From JAVBMV01 sp031552145 (GTDB taxonomy: Bacteria > Myxococcota > Myxococcia > Myxococcales > UBA5297), in contig JAVBMV010000005.1 in the NCBI GenBank assembly GCA_031552145.1, positions 248,001-312,000 of the forward strand: a stretch of DNA of 64,000 nucleotides, given 5' to 3'. A model generated the notes under the pieces. The model saw only the letters and a list, made by a program, of their open reading frames with translations, searched no databases and was not told the origin of the DNA. Shown here in pieces: positions 7,563 through 18,235 of this stretch (position 1 is its first letter; every line of letters begins with the position of its first letter). Both the position numbers and the translations under genes were made by a program.

Positions 7563-9569
7563 TTGGCAAGGCATTTTCGCAGAGCGGTGAAGGTGGCGGC
7601 GCTCTTGGCGCTTATGGCGGTCGCGAGCGGCGCGCTCCTCCTCTATGTGTGGGGTGGCGATCTCCCCAGCGATGATGCTCTCGACACCTACCGCCCCCCC
7701 CAGAGCACCAAGCTCTACGACCGAAAGGGTGAACTCGTCGCGGAGTTCTACCAAGAGCGTCGCACCGTTGTTCCCATGGAGAAGATCCCGCTCCACCTGC
7801 GCCAGGCGATGGTCGCCTCGGAGGACGATCGCTTCTACCAGCACGCGGGGCTCGACTACCTGGGCATTCTGCGCGCCGCGCTCACCGATCTGAAGGAGCT
7901 GCGCCTCGCGCAGGGCGCCTCGACCATCACGCAGCAGGTGGTGAAGAACCTGGTGCTCTCCCCCGAGAAGTCCTTCGAGCGAAAGGTGAAGGAGGCGCTG
8001 CTGGCGCGGCGCATCGAGCAGCGCTTTACCAAGGACCAGATCCTCGCGCTCTATCTCAACCACATCTGCTTCGGCGCGAACCGCTATGGCGTCGAAGAGG
8101 CGGCGCGCTACTATTTCGGGAAGCCCGTCGAGCAACTGGAGCTGGGCGAGGCGGCGATGTTGGCGGGCATCGTTCAGCGCCCGGAGGCGCTCTCTCCTTT
8201 CGCCCACCTGAAGGCCTCCATGGAGCGGCGCGCCTATGTGCTGGGCCGCATGGAGTTCAACGGCTTCATCTCCCACGCGGAGTTGGAGCGCGAGCTGGGC
8301 ACGACGCCGAGGCTCGCCGCGAAGCCGGGTCCGACCGTGGGGCCCTACTATGTCGAGGAGGTGCGCAGGCAACTCGTCGAACGCTTCGGCGAGGAGCAGG
8401 TACAGACGGGAGGACTGCGCGTCGAGCTCGGCATGGATCGCAGGCTCCAGCGCGAGGCCGACGAGGCGCTTCGGCGCGGGCTGGAGGCGTTCGATAAGCG
8501 CGCCAACGCTGCTCACGATGGCGAGCCTGCGCTTCAGGGGGCGCTGGTGGCCATCGAGCCCGCCACGCGCCGCGTGCTGGCGATGACGGGCGGATACAAC
8601 TTTGCGAAGAGCGCCTTCAACCGCGCGACCCAGGCGCGGCGCCAGCCCGGCTCGGCTTTCAAGCCCTTCGTTTACGCTGCCGCGCTGGAGAGTGGGAAGT
8701 ACACGGCGGCCAGCCTCCTCGCCGATGCGCCGGAGCTGATCCGCGACCCCATCACTGGCAAGGAGTGGCGCCCCGACAACTACGAGCGGGAGCACTTCGA
8801 GGGGACGATGACGCTGCGGGCGGCGCTGGCGCGCTCGAAGAACACGGTAGCCGTCCGGCTCATCGAGGCGCTCGGCGACGAGCCGGTGCGCGCGCTGGCG
8901 AAGAAGGCGGGTATCCTCTCGCCACTGCCCGCGAGCATGACGCTGGCGCTCGGCACGGGTGAGGTGACGCCCCTGGAGCTGGCCAACGCCTACGCCACCT
9001 TCGCCGCGCTGGGGCGCGTGGCCGAGCCGGTGCTCATCGCAAAGGTGACCGACGCACAGGGGCGCCTGCTGGACGATCGCGTCCCGCGCACGCAGGAGGC
9101 CATGTTGCCCGCGGTGGCCTTCATCACCACCTCGCTCATGCGTTCGGTGGTGGAAGAAGGGACTGCGACAGCGGCGAAGGAGCTTGGGCGCCCTGTCGTC
9201 GGAAAGACCGGGACCACCTCGGATCACAAGGATGCTTGGTTCGCCGGTTTCACGCCCGAACTGGCCGCGGTGACCTGGATTGGCTACGACGCGCCGCGTT
9301 CGCTGGGCGCGGCGGGGACGGGGACGCGAGGGGCTCTTCCCATCTGGCTCGACTTCATGAAGCACGCGCTCCAGGGGATGAGCGTCACCGACTTCGAGCA
9401 GCCCGAGGGCGTCGAGGAGGTGCGGATCGAGCCGCTCTCCGGGCTGCGCGCCGCCGACGATATATCGGGGGTGGTCGAATACTTCGTCGAGGGGACGGCG
9501 CCGGTGGAGAAGGCGCTACCGCCGGGCCTCGCCGACCCGGCGCTGCTCTTCCTGCAAGCGGACGACTAG
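7563..9569 (+). CDS. mrcA: Penicillin-binding protein 1A (bifunctional peptidoglycan synthase)
   Basis: This class A penicillin-binding protein polymerises lipid II and cross-links peptidoglycan in the periplasm. After a short basic tail a single membrane segment (AALLALMAVASGALLLYV) anchors it. The glycosyltransferase domain has VASEDDRFYQHAG and QGASTITQQVVKNL; the transpeptidase domain has the serine motif PGSAFKPF, SKNT and KTGTT. I chose the TTG at 7563 because an AGAGG sequence precedes it at normal spacing and the cytoplasmic tail then has a usual length (668 residues). A GTG at 7479 is in frame but would add an unlikely leader. Confidence 0.93.
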   Translation: MARHFRRAVKVAALLALMAVASGALLLYVWGGDLPSDDALDTYRPPQSTKLYDRKGELVAEFYQERRTVVPMEKIPLHLRQAMVASEDDRFYQHAGLDYLGILRAALTDLKELRLAQGASTITQQVVKNLVLSPEKSFERKVKEALLARRIEQRFTKDQILALYLNHICFGANRYGVEEAARYYFGKPVEQLELGEAAMLAGIVQRPEALSPFAHLKASMERRAYVLGRMEFNGFISHAELERELGTTPRLAAKPGPTVGPYYVEEVRRQLVERFGEEQVQTGGLRVELGMDRRLQREADEALRRGLEAFDKRANAAHDGEPALQGALVAIEPATRRVLAMTGGYNFAKSAFNRATQARRQPGSAFKPFVYAAALESGKYTAASLLADAPELIRDPITGKEWRPDNYEREHFEGTMTLRAALARSKNTVAVRLIEALGDEPVRALAKKAGILSPLPASMTLALGTGEVTPLELANAYATFAALGRVAEPVLIAKVTDAQGRLLDDRVPRTQEAMLPAVAFITTSLMRSVVEEGTATAAKELGRPVVGKTGTTSDHKDAWFAGFTPELAAVTWIGYDAPRSLGAAGTGTRGALPIWLDFMKHALQGMSVTDFEQPEGVEEVRIEPLSGLRAADDISGVVEYFVEGTAPVEKALPPGLADPALLFLQADD

Positions 9570-9579
9570 AGCGCTCGCG

Positions 9580-11415
9580 CTACCCGCGCACGGGCGAGGC
9601 TTTCAGCGCCGCCCTGCCGTCCTTCACATAGACGGTGAAGCGGACCGCTCTGCAGCCGAACTTGGCGATGAGCGAGTCGCGGTTGGTGCGCAGCTTGGAG
9701 GCGAAGCGCTCGAACTCGACGCCCGAGGTGGGCTCTCCGCAGCTGGCGCGAGTGACCAGGTACTTCTGGAAGACCTCGCGGAAGTGCAGCTCCTCGACTT
9801 CGCTCCCTGGCTCGGGAATGGAATCCGCGGGGAGGGGAGAGAGCGAGGCGGTCTGCTGCATCGGGATCGCCTTGGGCGGCACCGGCAGTTCTCCGGTCTT
9901 GCCCGGCTGCCCCGGGCGCGCGACCACCGTCGGAAGGCGCTCGGCAACGCTCGGGAGCTGTGCGCTCTCGCCAGGTGCCGCGGAGAGGCCCGGTAGGGCG
10001 CTCTGGGTAGGGCGCGGGCGCGCAGGAGCGGCAGGGGGCGGAGTCGGGATCGCCGCCGGTTCGAAGGGCGTAGGAGGGGCGCTCTCGGAGGCAGGGGTCA
10101 CCGCCTCTGGGATGCTCGGCGCCTCCGGAACGCTCGGCGTCGGCTCGAGGGCTGGCATGGCGAGCGATGGATGGGTGCTGGTCGGCGCCACCGGGCTCGC
10201 GGGCGGGGGAGGTGTTGGCTGGCTCACGAGCGCGGGCGGCGGAGGCATCTCACCCGGCGCCCGAAGGCTCTCGGGCAGCGGCGTCGGGCTCTCGCTCGGA
10301 ACCTGCTCCTGCGCGGGCGGTGGCACCGGAGCGGGCGTCGCGCGCTCCGGGGACAGCGCGAGGTTCTCGAGGAGCTTCGAGTCGGCCTGCGCGGAGGGGA
10401 TGGCGACGGTGGGCGCGGCGGCGATGGACGACGGGCGGCTCGCGGGCGCCTGAGGGGCGGGAGCGGGGCGCGGCTGCGGCCGCGGTTGAGAAAAGGGCTG
10501 GCGCTGCTCGCCGCGGAGCGTGAGCGCCAAGATGGCGGTCAGGAGGAGGAGCCCCGCCATGAGCGCGAGGTAGAGCGTTTGCAGGCGCGCCAACTCGTCG
10601 AGCCCCCCTGCGCGCGCCACGAGGATCGCGCGCGCATTCTCGCCGCCCTCGAGCTTCACGGTCTTCTTGTAGGCGCTGGCCTCCGCGCCGAAGAGGGGTA
10701 GGGCGACGGGGCCGAGGCGCGCTGGCTCCCCGAGGGCGAGAGGCCCGTCCGCAGCCGCCAGCACGACAGGGCGCTCTGCCGCGGGGAGCGTGCTCGCCTG
10801 GGCACCCTTCATCGAGAGCGAGAGCTCCAGCTTCAGGGAAGAGGCCTGGGCACGCAGCAACGCCTCGTCGAGCCGAAGCGCGACGCCGACGATGGCTTCG
10901 CCAGCTCCCTCCGGCGCGTCGGCGGGCAGACTATTGGCGACGCGGAGCGCCGCGACGGAGTAGAGGGCCCCATTTACGGCGCGCAGGGCGCGGGCGGGTA
11001 TCGCGGCCGCGACTGCCATGAGATCGAATGGGTCCGGCAGGGGGCCGCTCTGCGCAGCGCCGTCGAGGGTGGTCTGGATGACTCCGCCGGGGGTGGTCGC
11101 GAGCAGCAGTGCGCCCTTGGGAGCGCCGGTGCCCGCCGCCTTTAGCGCCTCGACCGAGCTGGAGGGGGGGGAAGAGGGCGGCTCGGCTCCGAGCGCCCTG
11201 GCGAGCTCCGGATTGCCGGCGAGCTTGGCCGCGGCCTCGCGCAGCGCCGCGTCGGCCTCGCGCTGCACTTTCTCGAAGTGGGCGGTGCCCGACTCGAGCC
11301 GCGACTTGGCGGAGGCAGCCTCCCTCTCGAGCGTCAAACGGGAGAGTTGAAAGAGCATCCCGCCCGTTAGGGCGAGCGCGGCGATTCCAAGCAGAGCGAT
11401 TCTCAGACGCGTCAT
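9580..11415 (-). CDS. MXAN_5187-type membrane sensor-like protein
   Basis: The 611-residue product has an N-terminal signal anchor (residues 1-25), an extracytoplasmic domain of about 250 residues resembling a sensor module, a second membrane segment near residues 275-295 (LYLALMAGLLLLTAILALTL), a very proline-rich cytoplasmic stretch to about 540, and a conserved C-terminal domain. That last domain, with FQKYLVTRASCGEPTSG and KFGCRAVRFTVYVKDGRAAL, matches what I know as the MXAN_5187 C-terminal domain of myxobacteria. Its function is unknown; the layout suggests signal reception coupled to a protein interaction tail. It is convergent with PBP1A, whose stop is 10 bases away. Confidence 0.75.
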   Translation of the reverse strand: MTRLRIALLGIAALALTGGMLFQLSRLTLEREAASAKSRLESGTAHFEKVQREADAALREAAAKLAGNPELARALGAEPPSSPPSSSVEALKAAGTGAPKGALLLATTPGGVIQTTLDGAAQSGPLPDPFDLMAVAAAIPARALRAVNGALYSVAALRVANSLPADAPEGAGEAIVGVALRLDEALLRAQASSLKLELSLSMKGAQASTLPAAERPVVLAAADGPLALGEPARLGPVALPLFGAEASAYKKTVKLEGGENARAILVARAGGLDELARLQTLYLALMAGLLLLTAILALTLRGEQRQPFSQPRPQPRPAPAPQAPASRPSSIAAAPTVAIPSAQADSKLLENLALSPERATPAPVPPPAQEQVPSESPTPLPESLRAPGEMPPPPALVSQPTPPPPASPVAPTSTHPSLAMPALEPTPSVPEAPSIPEAVTPASESAPPTPFEPAAIPTPPPAAPARPRPTQSALPGLSAAPGESAQLPSVAERLPTVVARPGQPGKTGELPVPPKAIPMQQTASLSPLPADSIPEPGSEVEELHFREVFQKYLVTRASCGEPTSGVEFERFASKLRTNRDSLIAKFGCRAVRFTVYVKDGRAALKASPVRG

Positions 11416-11542
11416 GGTGGTTCCCGCCTCGATCGAATGAGCTGGCAGATGAGCTGGCTACCCGGAGGGTTCCCGCGCGCTCGCGAGAGCGGCAAAATAC
11501 GGGTTGCGCCGACTCCAAGTGACGGCTCGGTCAGAGCGTCCG

Positions 11543-11572
11543 CTTATAGGCGGCGCCGGAAAGAGCTGTCAA
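11543..11572 (-). promoter_or_regulatory. Sigma-70-type promoter of the MXAN_5187-type gene
   Basis: On the minus strand a perfect TTGACA (11572-11567) is separated by 18 bases from TATAAG (11548-11543). It lies about 130 bases upstream of the ATG at 11415 and is the best-matching housekeeping promoter I found in the window. Confidence 0.6.
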
Positions 11573-11652
11573 AACTTTCTCGGATGAGCGGGCGCGCGAG
11601 GGCGATGCATGGTAAAGTGCGACAGTCACAGCCAAAGAGCGAGGAGGCCTAG

Positions 11653-12054
11653 ATGAACTACTGTCCGCAGTGTTTGGGGGAGTATGAGGGTGTTTCCAGC
11701 TGTGCCGACTGTGGTGTAGCGCTCGTGGACGCGGCGGCCATCGCCGCTCGCCCGGAGTTCAAGCGCTTTCGCACCGGCGAGGATACCACCCGCTTCGTGC
11801 GAGCCGGTGTCGCCGAGGATCTCTTCGAGGCCGACGCCTTCACCAGCGCCATCGCCGAGCTGGGGATCCCGATCCTGACGCGTCCCCATAGAGAGACGCT
11901 CACGATCGATGCCATTACCACTTCGACAGCCAGGCCTTGGTGGGAGCTCCTGGTGCCCGAGCAGGAGCGGGAGCGGGCGGCCCAGGCGGTCGAGGCGCGC
12001 AAAGCAGAGCTCGCTTCTTCGCAGGATGAGGCGGAGCGGGCGGCCGAGGAGGAG

Positions 12055-12072
<18 letters not shown>
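11653..12072 (+). CDS. Zinc-ribbon protein with DUF2007-like domain
   Basis: The 139-residue product begins with a compact zinc ribbon (CPQCLGEY then CADCG, residues 4-20) and continues with a region resembling DUF2007, a small ferredoxin-like fold sometimes called a putative signal-transducing domain; the pattern LFEADAFTSAIAELGIPIL and ELLVPEQERERAAQAV supports this. The end is charged and alanine-rich. An AGGAGG ribosome binding site lies six bases before the ATG, so expression is likely. Its last 18 bases overlap the last 18 bases of the convergent response regulator gene. The function is unknown. Confidence 0.7.
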
Positions 12073-13500
<1,428 letters not shown>

Positions 13501-13502
13501 GG

Positions 13503-13517
13503 TGTACCCGATGTACC
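13503..13517. repeat. Short direct repeat in the response regulator/copA divergent gap
   Basis: TGTACC occurs twice, at 13503-13508 and 13512-13517, in the 60 bases between the two divergent genes. It might be an operator, but the repeat is short. Confidence 0.2.
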
Positions 13518-13560
13518 ATTCTTCCGCCCTCCGGTGGAGCCTTTGACCAATAGGGACGAG

Positions 13561-15825
13561 ATGCGAGAGAGCGAAGGCAAGGAGAGGACGCGAGGAGAGG
13601 GAGAGGGTCAGCTCCTCCTCTCGGTCCGTGGCATGAGCTGCGCCTCCTGCGTGCGCCACGTGGAGGGCGCGCTCGCCCGCGCCCCCGGCGTTACGGCGGT
13701 GGCCGTCAACCTGGCGAGGGGGACTGCCAGGGTCCGGTTCGAGGAGGATTCCACCTTTACGGTCAAGGGCGCGGTCGCCGCCGTGGAAGAGGCGGGCTTC
13801 AAGGCCGTTCCCTTCGAGCGCGCGTCCGAGCGCGAGGAGGGGCCGAAGGTGGCGCGCGCGCGCTTCTTCGCGGCGCTTGCCGGCGCGCTGCCGGTACTGG
13901 TGATCGGCATGGCCCACCTCAGGTCGCGTGGGCTCGACTGGGCGCAGCTCTCGCTCTCGGCGGCCGTGCTCTTCGGCCCGGGCTGGCCCATCCTCAGGCG
14001 TGCCGCCACCGGATTGCGCCACGGCCGCGCCACTATGGATACCCTCATAGCGCTCGGCGCGGGCGCTGCTTTCGCCTTCAGTTTGCCCGCGGCGCTCGGC
14101 GGCGACGGTCATCTCTACTTCGAGGTGGCCGCCTCGATCGTTGCGCTCGTTCTATTGGGGCGGATGCTCGAGGCGCGCGCGCGCACCGGCGCCTCGCGCG
14201 CGCTGGAGGAACTGGCCGCGCTGATGCCGCGCACAGCAAATAGACTATGTGGGGAGGGCGGCGCCGCCGTCGAGGTCGCGGTGGAGTCGCTCGTGCCCGG
14301 CGACCGGCTGCTGGTGGGCGCTGGCGCCCGCGTGCCGGTCGATGGGCGCGTCAGCGAAGGCGAGTGCGCCATCGACGAGTCGACCCTTACCGGCGAGCCG
14401 ATGCCGGTAGCCAAGCGCCCCGGCGATCGCGTCGTGGGGGGCTCGCTCAATACCGAGAGCAGCTTCGTCATGGAGGCGACGGAGACAGGCAGCGCGATGG
14501 TGCTGGCCCAGATCGTCCAGATGGTGGAGGAGGCGCAGTGCTCCAAGGCGCCCATTCAGAGGCTGGCCGATCGCGTCGCCGCCTACTTTGTGCCGGCGAT
14601 CCTCGCCATCGCCGTAGGCACCTTCGCGGTGTGGCTCTTCGGGCTCGGAGCGGAGCCAGGCGCGGCGCTCTCCGCGGCCATCTCTGTGCTGGTGATCGCC
14701 TGTCCCTGCGCGCTGGGGCTGGCCACGCCCATCGTGGTGGTGGTGGCGACGGGGCGCGCCGCGCGCGCGGGTCTCTTGATCCGCGACGCCGCTTCGCTGG
14801 AGCGCGCCGCGCATCTCACGACGCTCATCTGGGACAAGACGGGCACGCTCACCACCGCCGCGCCGCGCGTCGAGGAGGTCGAGTTGGTGCCCTCCCTGAA
14901 GGAGGCGGGCGAGGGGTGGCGCGCCCTGCTCGAAGAGGTGGCCGCGGTGGAGCGCGGCTCCTCCCATCCCGTGGCGCGCGCGCTCATGGACTATGCGGAA
15001 GAGGCGGGAGTGAGCGTGGACCTCCAGGTGCGCGAGGTGCGCAGCGCGCCGGGGCGCGGCGTCGAAGGGGTCGTCGAAAGAGGAGCTGTGCGGCACCGCG
15101 TCGCGGTGGGCACCGCGGCGCTGATGGAGGAGCGAGGCCTCGAGCTAGGTGAGCTTGGGGCCCTCGGCGCGGCTCTCCGACGGCGGGGGATGAGCCCGAT
15201 CTATGTCGCCCGCGAGGAGACAGTGGTCGCCCTCTTTGGCCTCGCCGAGGAGGTGCGCGAGGGGGCGAGGGAGGCCGTCGCCCGCCTGGGTGAGATGGGA
15301 TTATCGCTCCACCTCGCCACGGGCGACAGGCCGGAGCCCGCGCTGGCGATTGGGCAGCGATTGGGCGTGGCGCCGGAGCGGATCCACGCCGCCCTCTTGC
15401 CCGCGGACAAGGCGGCGCTCGTCGCCGCGAAGCGGCGCCAGGGCGAGGTGGTGGCGATGGTGGGCGATGGCGTCAACGACGCGCCGGCGCTCGCCGAGGC
15501 CGATGTGGGATTGGCGCTGGGGGCCGGGGCGGCGGTTGCGTCCGAGGCCGCGCGGATGACGCTCCTGCGCTCCGAGCCGGCGTTAGTGCCCTTCGCCGTG
15601 GCGCTCGCCAGGAAGAGTCTCTCGACCATCCGCTTGAATCTGCTCTTCGCTTTTCTCTACAACGCGGCCGCCGTCCCGCTTGCGGCGATGGGGTTCATGT
15701 CGCCCATGCTCGCCGCGGGGGCGATGGCCTTTTCGAGCTTGAGCGTCGTCCTGAACGCGCTCTGGCTGCGCCGCCGCCCGCTCTTCTCGGGCGCGAGGGT
15801 CGGCAGAGAGATAGGTGCAACATGA
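13561..15825 (+). CDS. copA: Copper-translocating P-type ATPase
   Basis: CopA-type ATPases export Cu(I) from the cytoplasm. The 754-residue product has one N-terminal heavy-metal-associated domain with MSCASC at residues 25-30, then eight predicted membrane segments. The ion-path motif CPC is at 381-383, the phosphorylation site DKTGTLT starts at Asp425, the SHP motif follows near residue 464, and the hinge MVGDGVNDAP is around 633-642. The CPC and SHP combination indicates a P1B-type pump for copper or silver. The ATG at 13561 has GGGACGAG just upstream. It is divergent from the response regulator and its stop overlaps engB (ATGA). Confidence 0.92.
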   Translation: MRESEGKERTRGEGEGQLLLSVRGMSCASCVRHVEGALARAPGVTAVAVNLARGTARVRFEEDSTFTVKGAVAAVEEAGFKAVPFERASEREEGPKVARARFFAALAGALPVLVIGMAHLRSRGLDWAQLSLSAAVLFGPGWPILRRAATGLRHGRATMDTLIALGAGAAFAFSLPAALGGDGHLYFEVAASIVALVLLGRMLEARARTGASRALEELAALMPRTANRLCGEGGAAVEVAVESLVPGDRLLVGAGARVPVDGRVSEGECAIDESTLTGEPMPVAKRPGDRVVGGSLNTESSFVMEATETGSAMVLAQIVQMVEEAQCSKAPIQRLADRVAAYFVPAILAIAVGTFAVWLFGLGAEPGAALSAAISVLVIACPCALGLATPIVVVVATGRAARAGLLIRDAASLERAAHLTTLIWDKTGTLTTAAPRVEEVELVPSLKEAGEGWRALLEEVAAVERGSSHPVARALMDYAEEAGVSVDLQVREVRSAPGRGVEGVVERGAVRHRVAVGTAALMEERGLELGELGALGAALRRRGMSPIYVAREETVVALFGLAEEVREGAREAVARLGEMGLSLHLATGDRPEPALAIGQRLGVAPERIHAALLPADKAALVAAKRRQGEVVAMVGDGVNDAPALAEADVGLALGAGAAVASEAARMTLLRSEPALVPFAVALARKSLSTIRLNLLFAFLYNAAAVPLAAMGFMSPMLAAGAMAFSSLSVVLNALWLRRRPLFSGARVGREIGAT

Positions 15826-16478
15826 AGGCGAGAGTCATCCGCTCCGATTTCCTCACCACCGCGGTCGCGGTCGCGGGCGCGCCGCCAGACGGAGCGCTGG
15901 CCGAGTTCGCCTTCGCGGGCCGATCGAATGTGGGGAAGAGCTCGCTCATCAACGCCCTCTGCGGGCGCAAGAAGCTGGTGCGTGTCTCGAACACGCCTGG
16001 GAGAACGCGCGCGCTCAACTTCTTCGAGTTGGAAGTAGAGCTGGCCGCGGGCGCGCGCGCCGCGCTGCGCCTGTGCGATCTGCCCGGCTACGGCTTCGCG
16101 AAGGTGGCCAAGTCGGAGCGCTCGGCGTGGCAGCGGCTCATCGGCGACTACCTGGCGGAGCGCGCTTCCCTGCGCGCAGTCATCGTCATCGTCGACGCCT
16201 GGGTCGGGCCCACGCCCGACGACGAGCAGGTAGTGCCCTGGCTCTTGGGTCTGGGGCGCGAGGTGATCGTCGCCGCCACCAAGCTGGATCAACTTCCCAA
16301 GCACAAGCGCGCCCCTCGCCTCGCCGAGATCGAGGCGCAGCTGCGCGTCCCCGAGGGCGTGGTGCTGGGACTCTCCTCCACCGAGCGGATCAACATCGAC
16401 ATCCTGCTGGAGCGGATGGTTTCGCTGGCGGCGGGCCGCGGCGCTGGACTGGGGCGGGGACCGGTGCGCTCCCGGTGA
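15822..16478 (+). CDS. engB: Ribosome biogenesis GTPase EngB/YsxC
   Basis: EngB is a small essential GTPase for assembly of the large ribosomal subunit. The 218-residue product shows G1 GRSNVGKSS at 33-41, the G2 threonine in the NTPGRTR segment, G3 DLPGYGFAK and G4 TKLD. Its length and motif order are normal. The ATG overlaps the copA stop, so translation is probably coupled. The last ~15 residues are basic and variable. Confidence 0.93.
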   Translation: MKARVIRSDFLTTAVAVAGAPPDGALAEFAFAGRSNVGKSSLINALCGRKKLVRVSNTPGRTRALNFFELEVELAAGARAALRLCDLPGYGFAKVAKSERSAWQRLIGDYLAERASLRAVIVIVDAWVGPTPDDEQVVPWLLGLGREVIVAATKLDQLPKHKRAPRLAEIEAQLRVPEGVVLGLSSTERINIDILLERMVSLAAGRGAGLGRGPVRSR

Positions 16479-16504
16479 GCGCGAAAAACGCAGGGGGGCC
16501 CCGG

Positions 16505-16541
16505 GCAAAAAAAAAGAGGCCGCCGAGTTTCCTCGGCGGCC
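16505..16541 (-). terminator. Rho-independent terminator pointing to the minus strand
   Basis: A perfect 10-base-pair stem (GGCCGCCGAG 16518-16527, loop TTTC, CTCGGCGGCC 16532-16541) is followed on the minus strand by CT and a run of nine T. On the plus strand the A run precedes the hairpin, so it cannot serve engB in the usual way. Confidence 0.75.
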
Positions 16542-16690
16542 CCGCAGGCCCAGGTAGGGAGGGGGGACGCCTGAGCCCGACTTTTCCTTCGAAAAGCTGC
16601 GGGCACGATACCCCAGCCGGAGGCGCCGTCAAGAAAAGTGCCGCGCCCTCGCCGCGAGAAGAAAGCTCGACTGTTTTGTTGGAAGGCACG
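16505..16690 (-). ncRNA. Candidate minus-strand small RNA ending in a strong terminator
   Basis: The 257-base gap between plus-strand engB and tilS contains a terminator that works only on the minus strand, preceded (reading minus) by a second hairpin: GCCCG and CGGGC flank an inner CTTTTC-GAAG-GAAAAG stem at 16577-16606. No convincing protein is encoded between them. A structured RNA of roughly 100-180 bases is the simplest explanation. I could not match it to 6S, SRP or tmRNA. The 5' end is not determined. Confidence 0.35.
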
Positions 16691-16735
16691 CAGTCGTGGC
16701 GACCCACAATAACTAAAGAAACGGGCGACAAGGCG

Positions 16736-18193
16736 GTGCGCGCGCTGCAGGAGAAGCTGAGCGCATCGTTTGCCCGCTTGGGCCTGCGCGGCGCCCGGCT
16801 CCTGCTCGCCGTCTCGGGGGGCGCCGACTCAGTGGCGCTTCTCTATGGCGCACGCGCAATCGCCGCCGACTATTCGCTGGGGCTAGAGGTCGGCACGGTG
16901 GACCACCGGCTGAGGGATGGCTCGGCGGAGGATGCCGATCATGTCGAGCAGCTCTGCGCTTCGCTTGGCCTCCCCTGCCATCGGAGGGCGCTGACGCTGC
17001 CGAAGGGCGAGAATGTCGAGGCGGCCGCGCGCCGCGAACGCTACCTGGCGCTGGAACAAATGGCCGCGCCGGGCGCGCTCATCGCCACCGCCCATACCCT
17101 GGATGATCAGGCCGAGACGGTCCTCCTACGCCTGGGGCGAGGCTGTGGCCTGCGCGGCCTGGGGGCGATCCACGAACAGCGTGGACGGCTGGTGCGGCCG
17201 ATGCTGGAGGTGACGCGAAGCGAGGTGGAGGCCTACCTCGATGCGCTGGGCGTCGAGGCGAGGGAGGATCCCACCAACCGCTCGATGGCCTTCGCGCGCA
17301 ACCGGGTGAGGGCGCTGGTGATGCCGGCGCTGCGCGAGGCGCTCGGCCCCTCCGCGCCCGCCGCGCTCGCCAGGGTGGCGCGAGCCGCTCGGGAGGACGA
17401 GGCGCTTTTGGAGCGGCAGGCCGCGGCCGAGTATCGACGCGCTTCAGTGGCCCCTTTGCTCGGGTTCTCGAAAAGAGAGGGCGGTCGTTCACTCGAGTTC
17501 TCGGCTTCACTTCTAGCGAAACTAGAGCCCGCGCTCTTGGCTCGGGTGCTGGCGATGGCCACCCGGGAACTCGGTCTCTCGCTCTCCTACGATAACCTCT
17601 CGAAGCTCTGCGCCCTGGTGAGGTCGCCCTCGCCGCGAGCGCTCTCCTTCTCGGGCGGAGAGGCGCGTGCGCGCTACGGGCGACTCGCCATTACCGCCGG
17701 AGGGATGGGCGCGACCCGCGCCTCGCCCTCGCCTGTTGCCTCCCAGATCGAGCTGTGGGGGCCGGGCGACTATGTGCTGGGAGGAGGCGAGCGGCTCGTC
17801 ATTACCGAGGTGAGGCGAGGCGCGAAGCCGGGCGAGGCGTCCATTCCAGAGTGTTCCGAAGGGGCGCGGCTGCTCCTTCCCTCGAAAGGGGTGCGCTGGC
17901 CACTGCTGCTGCGCCACAGAGAGCCGGGCGATCGCTTCAGGCCCTGGGGCGGAGGCGAGAAGCGGCTGAAGGAGTGGCTGATCGACCGTAAGCTTCCGCG
18001 CGAAGAGCGCGGCGCGCTCTGGCTGCTCGTTGAGAAGGGGGAGGGAGGGGCCTGGAGCCGGGTTTTGTGGGTCCTCGGACAGGCGCCCGGCGTGGCGAAG
18101 GTTGCCCCTGACGGGGAGCGGCTGGAGCTGCGTCTGCTTCGGGAACGCGCCGCGGATGGAACGGCGGAAGAGGTTGGGCATCTGCGGAGTTGA
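16736..18193 (+). CDS. tilS: tRNA(Ile)-lysidine synthase
   Basis: TilS attaches lysine to C34 of the CAU-anticodon isoleucine tRNA, changing both its amino acid and codon specificity. The ATP pyrophosphatase loop SGGADS is at residues 27-32 when counted from the GTG at 16736. It is followed by the N-type PPi-synthetase core with TAHTLDDQAETVLLRL and EDPTNRS, and a C-terminal domain with LRHREPGDRFRPWG and LKEWLIDRKLPREERG. The start is uncertain: in-frame TTG codons at 16676 and 16679 would add about 20 residues, and no site has an ideal ribosome binding sequence. The total of about 485 residues is normal. Confidence 0.9.
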   Translation: MRALQEKLSASFARLGLRGARLLLAVSGGADSVALLYGARAIAADYSLGLEVGTVDHRLRDGSAEDADHVEQLCASLGLPCHRRALTLPKGENVEAAARRERYLALEQMAAPGALIATAHTLDDQAETVLLRLGRGCGLRGLGAIHEQRGRLVRPMLEVTRSEVEAYLDALGVEAREDPTNRSMAFARNRVRALVMPALREALGPSAPAALARVARAAREDEALLERQAAAEYRRASVAPLLGFSKREGGRSLEFSASLLAKLEPALLARVLAMATRELGLSLSYDNLSKLCALVRSPSPRALSFSGGEARARYGRLAITAGGMGATRASPSPVASQIELWGPGDYVLGGGERLVITEVRRGAKPGEASIPECSEGARLLLPSKGVRWPLLLRHREPGDRFRPWGGGEKRLKEWLIDRKLPREERGALWLLVEKGEGGAWSRVLWVLGQAPGVAKVAPDGERLELRLLRERAADGTAEEVGHLRS

Positions 18194-18235
18194 GGGCAAT
18201 CGACGCCCCGAGGCATGAAGCCAAATGGGGCGATT

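Noticed and set aside
7542..9365. A 607-codon open frame opposite the PBP1A gene, and similar long frames opposite lpxB (1574-2851) and ftsH (18884-20302)
   Set aside because: They lie entirely inside clearly conserved genes and have shadow-type composition with no recognisable domains.
13501..13560. A sigma-54 promoter upstream of copA
   Set aside because: No GG and GC pair with correct 10-base spacing was visible in the 60-base gap, despite the adjacent sigma-54 activator.
16505..16690. Candidate 6S RNA, SRP RNA or tmRNA
   Set aside because: I found neither the SRP GGAAG-type loop nor the large central bubble of 6S RNA nor a tRNA-like end, so no known family is claimed.
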